From the NCBI RefSeq assembly GCF_030503435.1, contig NZ_JAUKPO010000001.1:248001-312000 (forward strand): 64,000 nucleotides of DNA, written 5' to 3'. A model generated the notes under the pieces. It saw only the letters and a list, made by a program, of their open reading frames with translations. It was not told the origin of the DNA and searched no databases. Position numbers and translations under genes: made by a program. Of this stretch, positions 34,928-43,082 are shown in pieces; within the stretch, counting starts at the first letter, position 1; each line of letters opens with the position of its first letter. Source of the DNA: Rhodocytophaga aerolata. GTDB lineage: Bacteria > Bacteroidota > Bacteroidia > Cytophagales > 172606-1.

Positions 34928-36583
34928 TTAGAAGGTATATGTCAAACCGGCAAGTATATTCAAACCTCTGCTTGGATAGTATAAGTACCTCTGGTACTTT
35001 GAGGAAAGCAAATTGTTGAAAGACAAAAATGCAGAAAATTTATCAAAGAATAAATAATCGGCCTTGATATTCAGGTCCAGAATGGGATCTAAATCAACGG
35101 TTTCATTACTTACGAAATTTTTCGCTTTAATTCCGCCAAGGTAATAGATTTCTGAATTTAAAAACAGTTTATTATTAAAATTATAACTTCCTAACAATGT
35201 GGTGGTAAGCAAAGGGCGGTGCCAGGCTTCCTGCTTACTCTGCCGGCCATAGTTAGCAATATCTGCTTTTAAGTTAAGCTTGAATTTTTCCGCATAGGTA
35301 TAGCTAAGCTCTCCTATAAAGTTCAATACATTGGTAAAATCGCGCTCGTACTGAATATCGAACCTGGAGGTATCGGGGTTACCATTTACAAAGAAGTATA
35401 AGTTTTTATAACTGGCGAAGCCAACACGGGTAGCAAAAGCCAGTCCCCCGCCTAAATCACCTTTAATACCTGCATACAAATCCCTTGATTTATTGGTATG
35501 GAACAGCGGAATGTTTTGGCCAAGGAACGGATTTTCTTTGACAAACTGGCGTAAGGTAGTCCGCTGCATATCGCCTTCAAATCCGGCAAACAACGTAAAG
35601 GCTTCAAACAATACATATTCGCCCTGTAAAGCCGGGTAAACATGCACATTCGACTGGTCAACAGTCGTATCATTTTCATAGACCAGGTTCAGCCCGGCAG
35701 TTAAAGTAAGGGCATCTGCTTTGTATTGAACAGCTGGTTTTACCCTAAAAAAATTGCGGGTGATAGCTGCCGAATCAGTACGGCGGGTAAAAAACAGATC
35801 GGTGTTGAGCAGCGCAGAGATGTTATCGGTTACTTTATAACTGCCTTTAAACTGGCCGCCTATCTCAAATTCTTTGGCACTATAGGCATCACTTAAATTA
35901 AACAGGTTTACGTCCAGCCGGTAATCCAGAGGAGACTTGGTATTGCTATTGACAAAATTGGTTTTTATGGCTATGGTATTGTATACTTGTTTGATATCAT
36001 CCCGGTCTACTTCTTTACTCTGGTTATAGCCATAATAGTTATACCGTTCACGGGTATATTCGAGGGCTGCGCCTGCCGTAAGGGCATCGGTAAAATACCG
36101 TCCATGCACGCCAATCATATTTTCACTGCTACCAGAATTTTGTTTATCTACTGGTCCATAGCCAGAGGCCAGGTGTTTAACACGCAACCCATAGCTATAG
36201 TCAGAGTTACGGGTAGAATTAAAATAGCCATCCAGATACGTAGTTAGGTAATTGCCTATACCAGCTTTTATATAATTGCCTGTCAGTTTTTTGGGAGGTT
36301 CCACAGGCATTTGCAACACCCGGAACTTAGGATTTAGGTCGGGTAAACGTACGTTCCGGTCTATGTACTGGTAGTCTTGCAGCACCGGATCTGGCTGGCG
36401 GACTGGCGCCGTAATTTTTTCAAAGTTCCGGTTTGCTTCGGGGAGTTCTAAAGATTTGTTTTTTTCAATAACAATTTCTGCATCTTCAATTTCACCGCGG
36501 TCGTCACGGGTAACCTGCGCAACAGCAGCAGAACTTATGGATAGGGCAACAATAAGTAAACTTACTTTCTTGAATGTATTCAT
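34928..36583 (-). CDS. Outer-membrane beta-barrel protein, TonB-receptor-like
   Basis: Protein of 551 residues with a signal peptide ending near residue 22 (AVAQVTRDD). After about 100 residues of extended sequence it is built of alternating amphipathic strands ending in NILAGLTYTF, a typical outer-membrane C terminus. It resembles the barrel of a TonB-dependent receptor but has no plug domain. Its co-operonic ExbB/ExbD/TonB genes suggest it is the outer-membrane partner of that motor. Start chosen at the signal peptide. No substrate is predictable. Confidence 0.85.
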   Translation of the reverse strand: MNTFKKVSLLIVALSISSAAVAQVTRDDRGEIEDAEIVIEKNKSLELPEANRNFEKITAPVRQPDPVLQDYQYIDRNVRLPDLNPKFRVLQMPVEPPKKLTGNYIKAGIGNYLTTYLDGYFNSTRNSDYSYGLRVKHLASGYGPVDKQNSGSSENMIGVHGRYFTDALTAGAALEYTRERYNYYGYNQSKEVDRDDIKQVYNTIAIKTNFVNSNTKSPLDYRLDVNLFNLSDAYSAKEFEIGGQFKGSYKVTDNISALLNTDLFFTRRTDSAAITRNFFRVKPAVQYKADALTLTAGLNLVYENDTTVDQSNVHVYPALQGEYVLFEAFTLFAGFEGDMQRTTLRQFVKENPFLGQNIPLFHTNKSRDLYAGIKGDLGGGLAFATRVGFASYKNLYFFVNGNPDTSRFDIQYERDFTNVLNFIGELSYTYAEKFKLNLKADIANYGRQSKQEAWHRPLLTTTLLGSYNFNNKLFLNSEIYYLGGIKAKNFVSNETVDLDPILDLNIKADYLFFDKFSAFLSFNNLLSSKYQRYLYYPSRGLNILAGLTYTF

Positions 36584-36701
36584 TTTAATGGGAAACCCGG
36601 CTATTTCTTTTTAAAAATTTCTTGTGTACACCTTGCGATATACCTGCCTGTTTGGTAGGCAAAGCATATAAAGCCTGCTAACCTACTGGCAGACGTTACC
36701 T

Positions 36702-39700
36702 TTATTTATTTACCTGATCTTCGTCAGAATCATCTTCCTCTGTTTCATCATCTAACAGAAATTCAGAAGTATCAGGCGTGGCTGTTTGCTGTGGTCTGGA
36801 GTCTAGTTCCTTTAATTTAGCTTTAGCAGCAGCTACCAGTTCCTGATCCGGCGCATTTTCTATAATAGAATTTAAAGTAGCTTTCGCCTGGAACACTTCA
36901 TTCAGGGCAGCGTAGTTATCGGCCATCAGTAAAAATCCTTTGCCCCGCCATTTTTCATAGGCTGCAAAATTTTTGTTCAGCTGAAACATTGTTTCTAAGG
37001 ATTGCTTATACTGCTTCTGTTTGTATTGAGCCTCTCCCATCAGATACTGGGCTTCCGCACCGTTTTCATCTTGTGCTGAATTTAAGGTTTTCAGAAACTC
37101 ATCTATGGCCCTGTCATAATTCCCTTGTGCATAGGCGGCTTTACCCCGGTACAGCAGGGCTTTATTCTGGGCACTTAGGGTAGCATTGCCAGTATTAACA
37201 ATCTGATCCGCAAAATACACGACTGAATCGTATTTATTTTGTCCGAAATAGGCATCCATCAAACCCGTCCAGGCAGAAAACTGGTCCCGCTTGTTGCGGG
37301 CATTGGCCAGCGATTGCAAGTAAAAGTTCACAGCCTGTGGATAGTTCTTCGCAGTCAATTCCAATTCAGCCATCCGGGAAACGGCTCTGGGTACAAACTG
37401 GCTTTTTCTTTCACTCAACACCTGGCCGTAATATTGCCTGGCATTACTCAAGTCATTTAACCGCAAATATGATTCAGCTATATAATATTTCGCATCAAAG
37501 CTTAATACATTGCCAGGATACTGGCCCAGATAGGCATTAAAGCTGTCGATGGCTTTCTGGTATTTTTCTGAAAAATAGAGGGTTTTGGCCGCCTCAAATT
37601 CAATATTTTCTACAGCATCGTTCTGTGGATTGGCTTTTTTGTATTTAGCCAGATAGGTCCCAAATTCTTCTCCTCTTCCGGCATTCGCCAGTGCTTCCTG
37701 TAAACCCAGCAAAGCATCGGTTGAAGTTTTGTGCGCTGTATACTGATTGAGAATTACCTGATAATCGGCTATGGCTTTATCGTAATTTTTTAAATTGCTG
37801 TACGATAAGGCTCTCCGTAAATAGGCATAGGGTAATACCGGGCTATTGGGCTGCTTTTCTATCAGGCTGGAATACCCTTGAATGGCCGCTTCATACGAAC
37901 CTTTTTCAAAATCAGCATCAGCTTTCTGGTAAGAAGCCGTTTCGGCATAGCGGGACTTGGGATGCTGGGATACTACCTGGTCATAGGCTTTTTTAGCATC
38001 ATCTGGGCGGTTCAGGGCTGTAAGCACAATTCCTTTCTGATACAAGGCATAATCTTTATCCGTTGTATTTTGCGCGATAGCCTGGTCGTAAAAGCGCACA
38101 GCCTCGTTGTAGTTTTTCGTTACATAATAGCTGTCTGCCAGGCGCAGTAAGGCATCTGTATAGTTTTGTTTATAAGCCGGCTGGCTGGAAGCCCGGTTTA
38201 CATATTCCCGGAAGTGTTCCAGGGCTTTGTGATAATCTTTGGTATTGTAATACGCATAGCCAATACCGTAACGGCTCTTCAGATGATACTCCGTAGCTGG
38301 TGCTCTAGGTTCGCGGAAAACGGCGGCATATTGATTAATGGCTTCAGGAAATTTTCTGGCGGCTGAGTATGCTTCTCCGCTCCAGAAATAAGCAGCAATT
38401 TTCAGATCAGGATCTTCTGGCGTTTTCAGCGAACGGGCAAACATATCTACTGCTTCATCGAAACGTTCGTTATTGAATAATTCTACGCCTCTGTTAAATG
38501 TTAGCCGTTGGTAAGCCCGGTTAATGCGCGGCGTTTTCCGCTGAATACTTTCCATGTGGGCAATGGCTTCGGCATAGTTATTTGAATTCAGATACGCCTC
38601 ACCCAGCAATTCATTTACTTCCGAAATATGTTTGCTGCCAGGATAGGTTTTTGTAAATTCTTTTAAAGCCACAATAGCCTCCGAATTGTTGCCGGCATCG
38701 TAACTTACTTTGGCATGGTAAAAGGCGGCATCTTCAGCTATTTCTTTGCTGTATTTTCCTTTCCGGGCTGCATCAAAGGCAGTAATGGCAAAAGGCTTAT
38801 TTTCCCCTTTCAGGTAAGACAAGCCTAAATGGTACGAAGCATATTGAGATAAGGTATCTTTGGTGGCTGCGGCTACCGGTTTGAAATTATCAATGGCTTT
38901 AGGGTAATTACCGGTTTTGTATTGAGAAAAAGCCAGGCGGTAGGCCACATCAGTAGAAGGCCGGGTACGGGTGCCAGCGGCATATTGCTCAAAATACTCG
39001 GCTGCTTTGGCATAGTTCCCTTTGCGGTAGTAGGCTTCCCCTGCCAGTAAGGAAATATCTTCGCGGCTACGGATTGTTTTGTCTTTACCTACTTGCTCTA
39101 CATAGGCAATCAGTTCATCGTACCGCTGCTGCTTGTAATAAATATTGGCAATCATATACGGCACTAAGGGCTTGTATTCTTCGCTGTTTGTTGCTTTGCG
39201 CAGATCTATCAGGGCTTCATCATACTTGCCATCCCGGAATTCGATATATCCGGCATAATAACTGGCGGCATATGTGTATTTGTGTTGAGTCCGTTTCAGG
39301 GTATTAAATAGCTTGCCTGCCTCGGCAAACTGCTGCTTGCTGAAATGGGCATAGGCTAGCTTAAACTCTACTTCAATCTGCTGTTCACTGTTGAGCCGCT
39401 GGGCATTTACTTTTTTAAAATAATCAATGGATTTGTCGTACTTCTTCTGATTGAAATAAAAATTTCCCAGTTCATAATAGGCCACCAGTGCCTTGGGATG
39501 GTTAGGATAATCGGCAATAAACCGCTCAATCATCGGTTCGGCATCGGCATTGGACAGGTTCAAAGCACTAATAGCAATATAATACTTGGCCTCTATGGAC
39601 TTAAGGTCATTTTTACCTAGGTTAATATATTCCTGAAAGGCTTTTTGGGCCGCACTGTATTTTTCCCGGTCCATTAACTCAAGTCCGGTGCGGTAAGCCT

Positions 39701-39818
39701 GATCATCGGCCGTGTAGGCAAGTGTAGTCTGGGCAGTAGTAGGGGTATGACTGGCTAACAGAAGAAAGGCAATAAAAACAATGCCAAGCCTCAGCGGCTT
39801 TATTGTCTGAAGAATCAT
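36702..39818 (-). CDS. Large tetratricopeptide-repeat protein
   Basis: Exported protein of 1038 residues. A signal peptide (ending near TAQTTL) precedes more than twenty tandem TPR/SEL-type helix pairs covering almost the whole length (for example YELGNFYFNQKKYDKSIDYF and YGIGYAYYNTKDYHKALEHF). An acidic tail, DDETEEDDSDEDQ, ends the protein. It is a periplasmic or outer-membrane-bound scaffold for protein complexes. It is first in the six-gene envelope cluster, 118 bases upstream of the barrel gene. The acidic end could contact basic partners or the cell wall. Confidence 0.93.
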   Translation of the reverse strand: MILQTIKPLRLGIVFIAFLLLASHTPTTAQTTLAYTADDQAYRTGLELMDREKYSAAQKAFQEYINLGKNDLKSIEAKYYIAISALNLSNADAEPMIERFIADYPNHPKALVAYYELGNFYFNQKKYDKSIDYFKKVNAQRLNSEQQIEVEFKLAYAHFSKQQFAEAGKLFNTLKRTQHKYTYAASYYAGYIEFRDGKYDEALIDLRKATNSEEYKPLVPYMIANIYYKQQRYDELIAYVEQVGKDKTIRSREDISLLAGEAYYRKGNYAKAAEYFEQYAAGTRTRPSTDVAYRLAFSQYKTGNYPKAIDNFKPVAAATKDTLSQYASYHLGLSYLKGENKPFAITAFDAARKGKYSKEIAEDAAFYHAKVSYDAGNNSEAIVALKEFTKTYPGSKHISEVNELLGEAYLNSNNYAEAIAHMESIQRKTPRINRAYQRLTFNRGVELFNNERFDEAVDMFARSLKTPEDPDLKIAAYFWSGEAYSAARKFPEAINQYAAVFREPRAPATEYHLKSRYGIGYAYYNTKDYHKALEHFREYVNRASSQPAYKQNYTDALLRLADSYYVTKNYNEAVRFYDQAIAQNTTDKDYALYQKGIVLTALNRPDDAKKAYDQVVSQHPKSRYAETASYQKADADFEKGSYEAAIQGYSSLIEKQPNSPVLPYAYLRRALSYSNLKNYDKAIADYQVILNQYTAHKTSTDALLGLQEALANAGRGEEFGTYLAKYKKANPQNDAVENIEFEAAKTLYFSEKYQKAIDSFNAYLGQYPGNVLSFDAKYYIAESYLRLNDLSNARQYYGQVLSERKSQFVPRAVSRMAELELTAKNYPQAVNFYLQSLANARNKRDQFSAWTGLMDAYFGQNKYDSVVYFADQIVNTGNATLSAQNKALLYRGKAAYAQGNYDRAIDEFLKTLNSAQDENGAEAQYLMGEAQYKQKQYKQSLETMFQLNKNFAAYEKWRGKGFLLMADNYAALNEVFQAKATLNSIIENAPDQELVAAAKAKLKELDSRPQQTATPDTSEFLLDDETEEDDSDEDQVNK

Positions 39819-40011
39819 GAAAAATGGACTATGTGGATTTAGCTATTTAACTCAAAAATAGAAAATAATATTGTAACCGCTACACAAACAGTGAACCAAA
39901 TCCATGAAATTTAAGGAAGTTACCTGTTAAAAATCACTATATTTTTTGCATATGCTCAGCCTGCTGTAATTGCTTTGGTTTACCGACAGAGAGCATGGGT
40001 GTTTTATCTAT

Positions 40012-40041
40012 CTTTTATACCTGTTATAGCTTTTATACCTG
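40012..40041. repeat. Short direct repeat
   Basis: Two copies of the 12-mer CTTTTATACCTG (40012-40023 and 40030-40041) in the gap upstream of the TPR gene. Meaning unclear; probably incidental. Confidence 0.4.
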
Positions 40042-40105
40042 GTATATTTTGGTAGGAAAGCCTAACTAACTGGAAGAGATTTGTAGATCAACCATTTGAG
40101 TACTG

Positions 40106-40726
40106 TTAATTATCTAATAGCTTGGCCAGGTTTATAAAAGTCTCGTATGGTCCTTTGGTCACAAAAAGATTTACCACCCCGGCAGGTAAACTTCCTCCCG
40201 GATTTAAATCCAGTATATATTCTATGTTGATTTTACCGTCTGCTACTTCTTTCACCTGCCAAATACCTTTTAGCTGTGGTACCCGGATTTTTCCGCTTTT
40301 AGCTGGAATGGCTTCTGGCTCGCCTATAGTGGTTATGATTACCTTCTTGTCAGCAGGCGTTTGCTCAATGGTCATGCGAACAGCAGCATCCCGGTTTCTG
40401 GCAGGCCAGGGCAAAGCTGTTTCCACATAATACAGCAGTTCTGTAGCAGAAATTTCCTGGATAAGGTAGGCTTGCTTAGTAGCATATACCCACTGTGGTT
40501 GCTTTTCCACTTCTTTGAGAATAGAAATAATTTTCTGGCAAGTTCCTTTAAATACGGCTTCTACCTTTACTGACTTCACTGGCGAAGTGCTAGATTCGGC
40601 TGTATAAATTTTGATCCCATTTGTCTCCTTTTCCAAATTCCATTGTGCCTGTGCTGAAAAACAACTAAAAGCCAGCAGGCAGATTAAGTAGAATGCTATT
40701 TGTAAAGCTTTTTGTCTGGTATACAT
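40106..40726 (-). CDS. Exported START-domain (SRPBCC) protein
   Basis: Protein of 206 residues. The signal peptide starts MYTRQKALQIAFYLICLLAF and ends near QAQ, so 40726 is used rather than an ATG eight codons earlier. The mature part is a START/Bet v1-like lipid-binding fold: WNLEKETNGIKIYTAES, YYVETALPWPARNRDAAVR, GIWQVKEVADGKINIEYIL and a C-terminal long helix. It probably binds a lipid or hydrophobic ligand in the periplasm. Exported START proteins of this layout are common in Bacteroidota and uncharacterised. Single gene with a hairpin downstream. Confidence 0.87.
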   Translation of the reverse strand: MYTRQKALQIAFYLICLLAFSCFSAQAQWNLEKETNGIKIYTAESSTSPVKSVKVEAVFKGTCQKIISILKEVEKQPQWVYATKQAYLIQEISATELLYYVETALPWPARNRDAAVRMTIEQTPADKKVIITTIGEPEAIPAKSGKIRVPQLKGIWQVKEVADGKINIEYILDLNPGGSLPAGVVNLFVTKGPYETFINLAKLLDN

Positions 40727-40841
40727 AGAAGATGGAAAACAGGGAGGCAATAATTAATATCTTTTATAAAGTAACTGCTAGCTAAAGCATTAGTTTATAA
40801 GAAACAACACTTTTGGATGGAACGACAGTAGACTTATCGAA

Positions 40842-40894
40842 AAAAGGCCGGAACGTGTGTGCTAAAAGGTAGCAAAACACATTTCAGGCCTTTT
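40842..40894. terminator. Hairpin upstream of the START-domain gene, downstream of nothing obvious
   Basis: An imperfect stem of about 16 pairs built on AAAAGGCC/GGCCTTTT (40842-40849 with 40887-40894), with a mismatch and a bulge. It has A-tracts and T-tracts outside. It lies between the START-domain gene and the SDR gene (whose stop is at 40968) and can terminate the SDR transcript. Confidence 0.6.
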
Positions 40895-40967
40895 ACTTTG
40901 CTTGATTCCCAAGTAGGAAACTCCTTTTCTTTTTCTGGAGCTACGTAGCTTACTAAGTCAGCAGCTA

Positions 40968-41870
40968 CTAAATAGTTGGCGTGCCCCCGGTAGCAGGTAT
41001 AGTAGCTCCGGATATATAGCTAGCATCCTGGGACGCCAGTAACACATAAATAGGAGCCATTTCCACTGGTTGACCGGGCCGCTTCATAGGCGTATACTCA
41101 CCAAACTTCTGTACCTCTTCGGCAGGCATAGTAGCCGGGATTAGCGGCGTCCAGACTGGCCCTGGAGCCACACAATTTACGCGAATTCCTTTATCTGCCA
41201 GGATTTGTGCCAGATTTGCTGTAAAATTCTGTATAGCTCCTTTGGTGGCTGCATAAGCCAATAAAGAAGGGTTTGGCTTATAGGCATTAACAGATGTAGT
41301 ATTTACAATGGCACTTCCCGGTTTCATATGTGGCTCTGCTGCTTTACACAGGTAAAACATAGAATAAATATTGGTGCGGAACGTATAATCCCACTCCTCG
41401 CTAGGAATCTCCTGTAACGATTGCCGGGCCATCTGAAAAGCCGCATTGTTCACCAGAATATCTATTCCTCCCAGTTCTTCTACTGCCCGCCTGATAATTT
41501 CCTGGCAATGTTGCTCCTCACTTATATCTCCTGAAACCAGTACAGCTTTTCGCCCGGCTTCTTCTACATAACTGGCGGTAGTTTTAGCATCCTGCTCTTC
41601 ATTCAGGTAAGCTATTAACACATCAGCGCCTTCCCTGGCAAAAGCAATGGCTACCGCCCGGCCAATCCCAGAATCGCCACCAGTAATAATGGCTTTTTTG
41701 CCTGCCAGCTTCCCTGAACCTTTATATGATTCTTCTCCATGATCAGCTTTGGGCTGCATAGCCTCATCCGTTCCCGGTACCGGTTGTTTTTGTTCCGGGA
41801 AGGGAGGCTGCTGGTATTTTTGCTGCGGATCTGGATTAGCCTGTGGTTTATTCTCTTTGGACTGTGGCAT
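40968..41870 (-). CDS. SDR family oxidoreductase, general-stress type
   Basis: Protein of 300 residues with an N-terminal Gln/Pro/Lys-rich tail of about 45 residues, then TGGDSGIGR, NNAAFQMAR, active-site Ser (NTTSVNAYK), AYAATKGA and PGPVWTPLIPATM. It is a close relative of the enzyme at 25209-26087 (same tail type and same motifs), so a duplication is likely. Family members are stress-induced in other bacteria; the substrate is unknown. The stop is followed by an imperfect hairpin. Confidence 0.92.
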   Translation of the reverse strand: MPQSKENKPQANPDPQQKYQQPPFPEQKQPVPGTDEAMQPKADHGEESYKGSGKLAGKKAIITGGDSGIGRAVAIAFAREGADVLIAYLNEEQDAKTTASYVEEAGRKAVLVSGDISEEQHCQEIIRRAVEELGGIDILVNNAAFQMARQSLQEIPSEEWDYTFRTNIYSMFYLCKAAEPHMKPGSAIVNTTSVNAYKPNPSLLAYAATKGAIQNFTANLAQILADKGIRVNCVAPGPVWTPLIPATMPAEEVQKFGEYTPMKRPGQPVEMAPIYVLLASQDASYISGATIPATGGTPTI

Positions 41871-41919
41871 AAATAAAAGATTTAAACTTATATAGGAATC
41901 ACTTCTCCAGAGTCACTGA

Positions 41920-42954
41920 TCAAAAATCTATATCCTCCGTTTCGTCTGTATGGATTTGTTTCTTTTTGCCGCTGAGTAATGCTGCTAATGCTACGCCTCC
42001 TCCTACTAAGGCTACACCAGCTAATACTGGATTAAGCTTGGCTTTTTGCAGCAAACTATTTTCCAGTACCATGCCTTCATACTCTCCCCGTTCCTGTAAA
42101 GCCGACTGTGTCTGGTAAAGGCCATCGGGCTGGGAAGAGGGCTTAGGTTCGTCTTTAAACTGGCGCTTCGACATATCTTTTTCCATCATCTTATCCATAA
42201 GCCGGGGAGCCACCTGCCCCATAGCACCCAGCAGTTTACCTTCTCCTACCGTAAAGTCGCGTACACTATTTTCCGCACAATGCAGAATAGCTTCGGCTAC
42301 CAGGTCAGGCGCAAACACTGGCGGCGGCAAGGTCGCTTCTTTCTCCTGGTAGTTTTTGGCATGTTGTGGATACGGCGTGTTGATGGCACTAGGCTTAATA
42401 AGTGTTACAGAAATAGGTAAATTATCTTGTTCTAACTCCATACGTAAGGCGTCGGTAAATCCTTTTACCGCATGTTTGGAGGCACTGTACGTTCCTTGCA
42501 AAGAGATGGCACGGTCGCTTAGCACACTGCCTATGTTAATAATAGCTCCGCCACGGGCAGCTAAGTGCTGTACCGCAATACGTGACCCTAAGACAACGCC
42601 CCAGAAATTAGTTTCAAACAACCGGCGCTGGTCTTCCATAGATATTTCTGTAATTTTGCCATAAATGGATACACCGGCATTGTTTACCCAGGTATCTATG
42701 CGGCCAAACCGTTGAATAGCGGCTGTGGCTGCCTGTTGCAATGCCGCTTCGTCAGATACATCTACTTCGGAAAATATAGCTTTGTTGCCGGAGGCATTCA
42801 GTTCATCGGTTAGTTCTTCTAATGCTTGTCTGTTACGGGCTACTAATACTACTTTTGCGCCTTTCCGGGCTGCCATGCGTGCCGTAGTGAGTCCGATACC
42901 ACTAGTTGCACCAGTAATCAGGATTACCTGTTCTGCGAGAGGTTTTAATTTCAT
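41920..42954 (-). CDS. SDR family NAD(P)-dependent oxidoreductase with C-terminal extension
   Basis: Protein of 344 residues. The classical SDR core (residues about 5-255) has GATSGIGL, NNAGVSIYG, IGSVLSD and TYSASKHAVKG. A C-terminal extension of about 85 residues carries a hydrophobic segment (LNPVLAGVALVGGGVALAAL) followed by KKKQ, a possible membrane tether. The core resembles DltE/YqjQ-type enzymes. It is 49 bases upstream of the other SDR gene, on the same strand, so the two are probably co-transcribed. Confidence 0.9.
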   Translation of the reverse strand: MKLKPLAEQVILITGATSGIGLTTARMAARKGAKVVLVARNRQALEELTDELNASGNKAIFSEVDVSDEAALQQAATAAIQRFGRIDTWVNNAGVSIYGKITEISMEDQRRLFETNFWGVVLGSRIAVQHLAARGGAIINIGSVLSDRAISLQGTYSASKHAVKGFTDALRMELEQDNLPISVTLIKPSAINTPYPQHAKNYQEKEATLPPPVFAPDLVAEAILHCAENSVRDFTVGEGKLLGAMGQVAPRLMDKMMEKDMSKRQFKDEPKPSSQPDGLYQTQSALQERGEYEGMVLENSLLQKAKLNPVLAGVALVGGGVALAALLSGKKKQIHTDETEDIDF

Positions 42955-43082
42955 ATAATTTATATTGTTTTAGGTAGTTAATTTTACTGTTACAGTACTT
43001 AGTGAAGGGGAATTTAGTTACATCATCTATCAGTAAGTAACTTATGGGCAGAAGCAAATAGTGCTTCTGCCTGAAGTTAGAT

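Noticed and set aside
34928-36583. Barrel gene as a complete TonB-dependent receptor
   Set aside because: No plug-domain motifs are visible, so only a TonB-receptor-like barrel is claimed.
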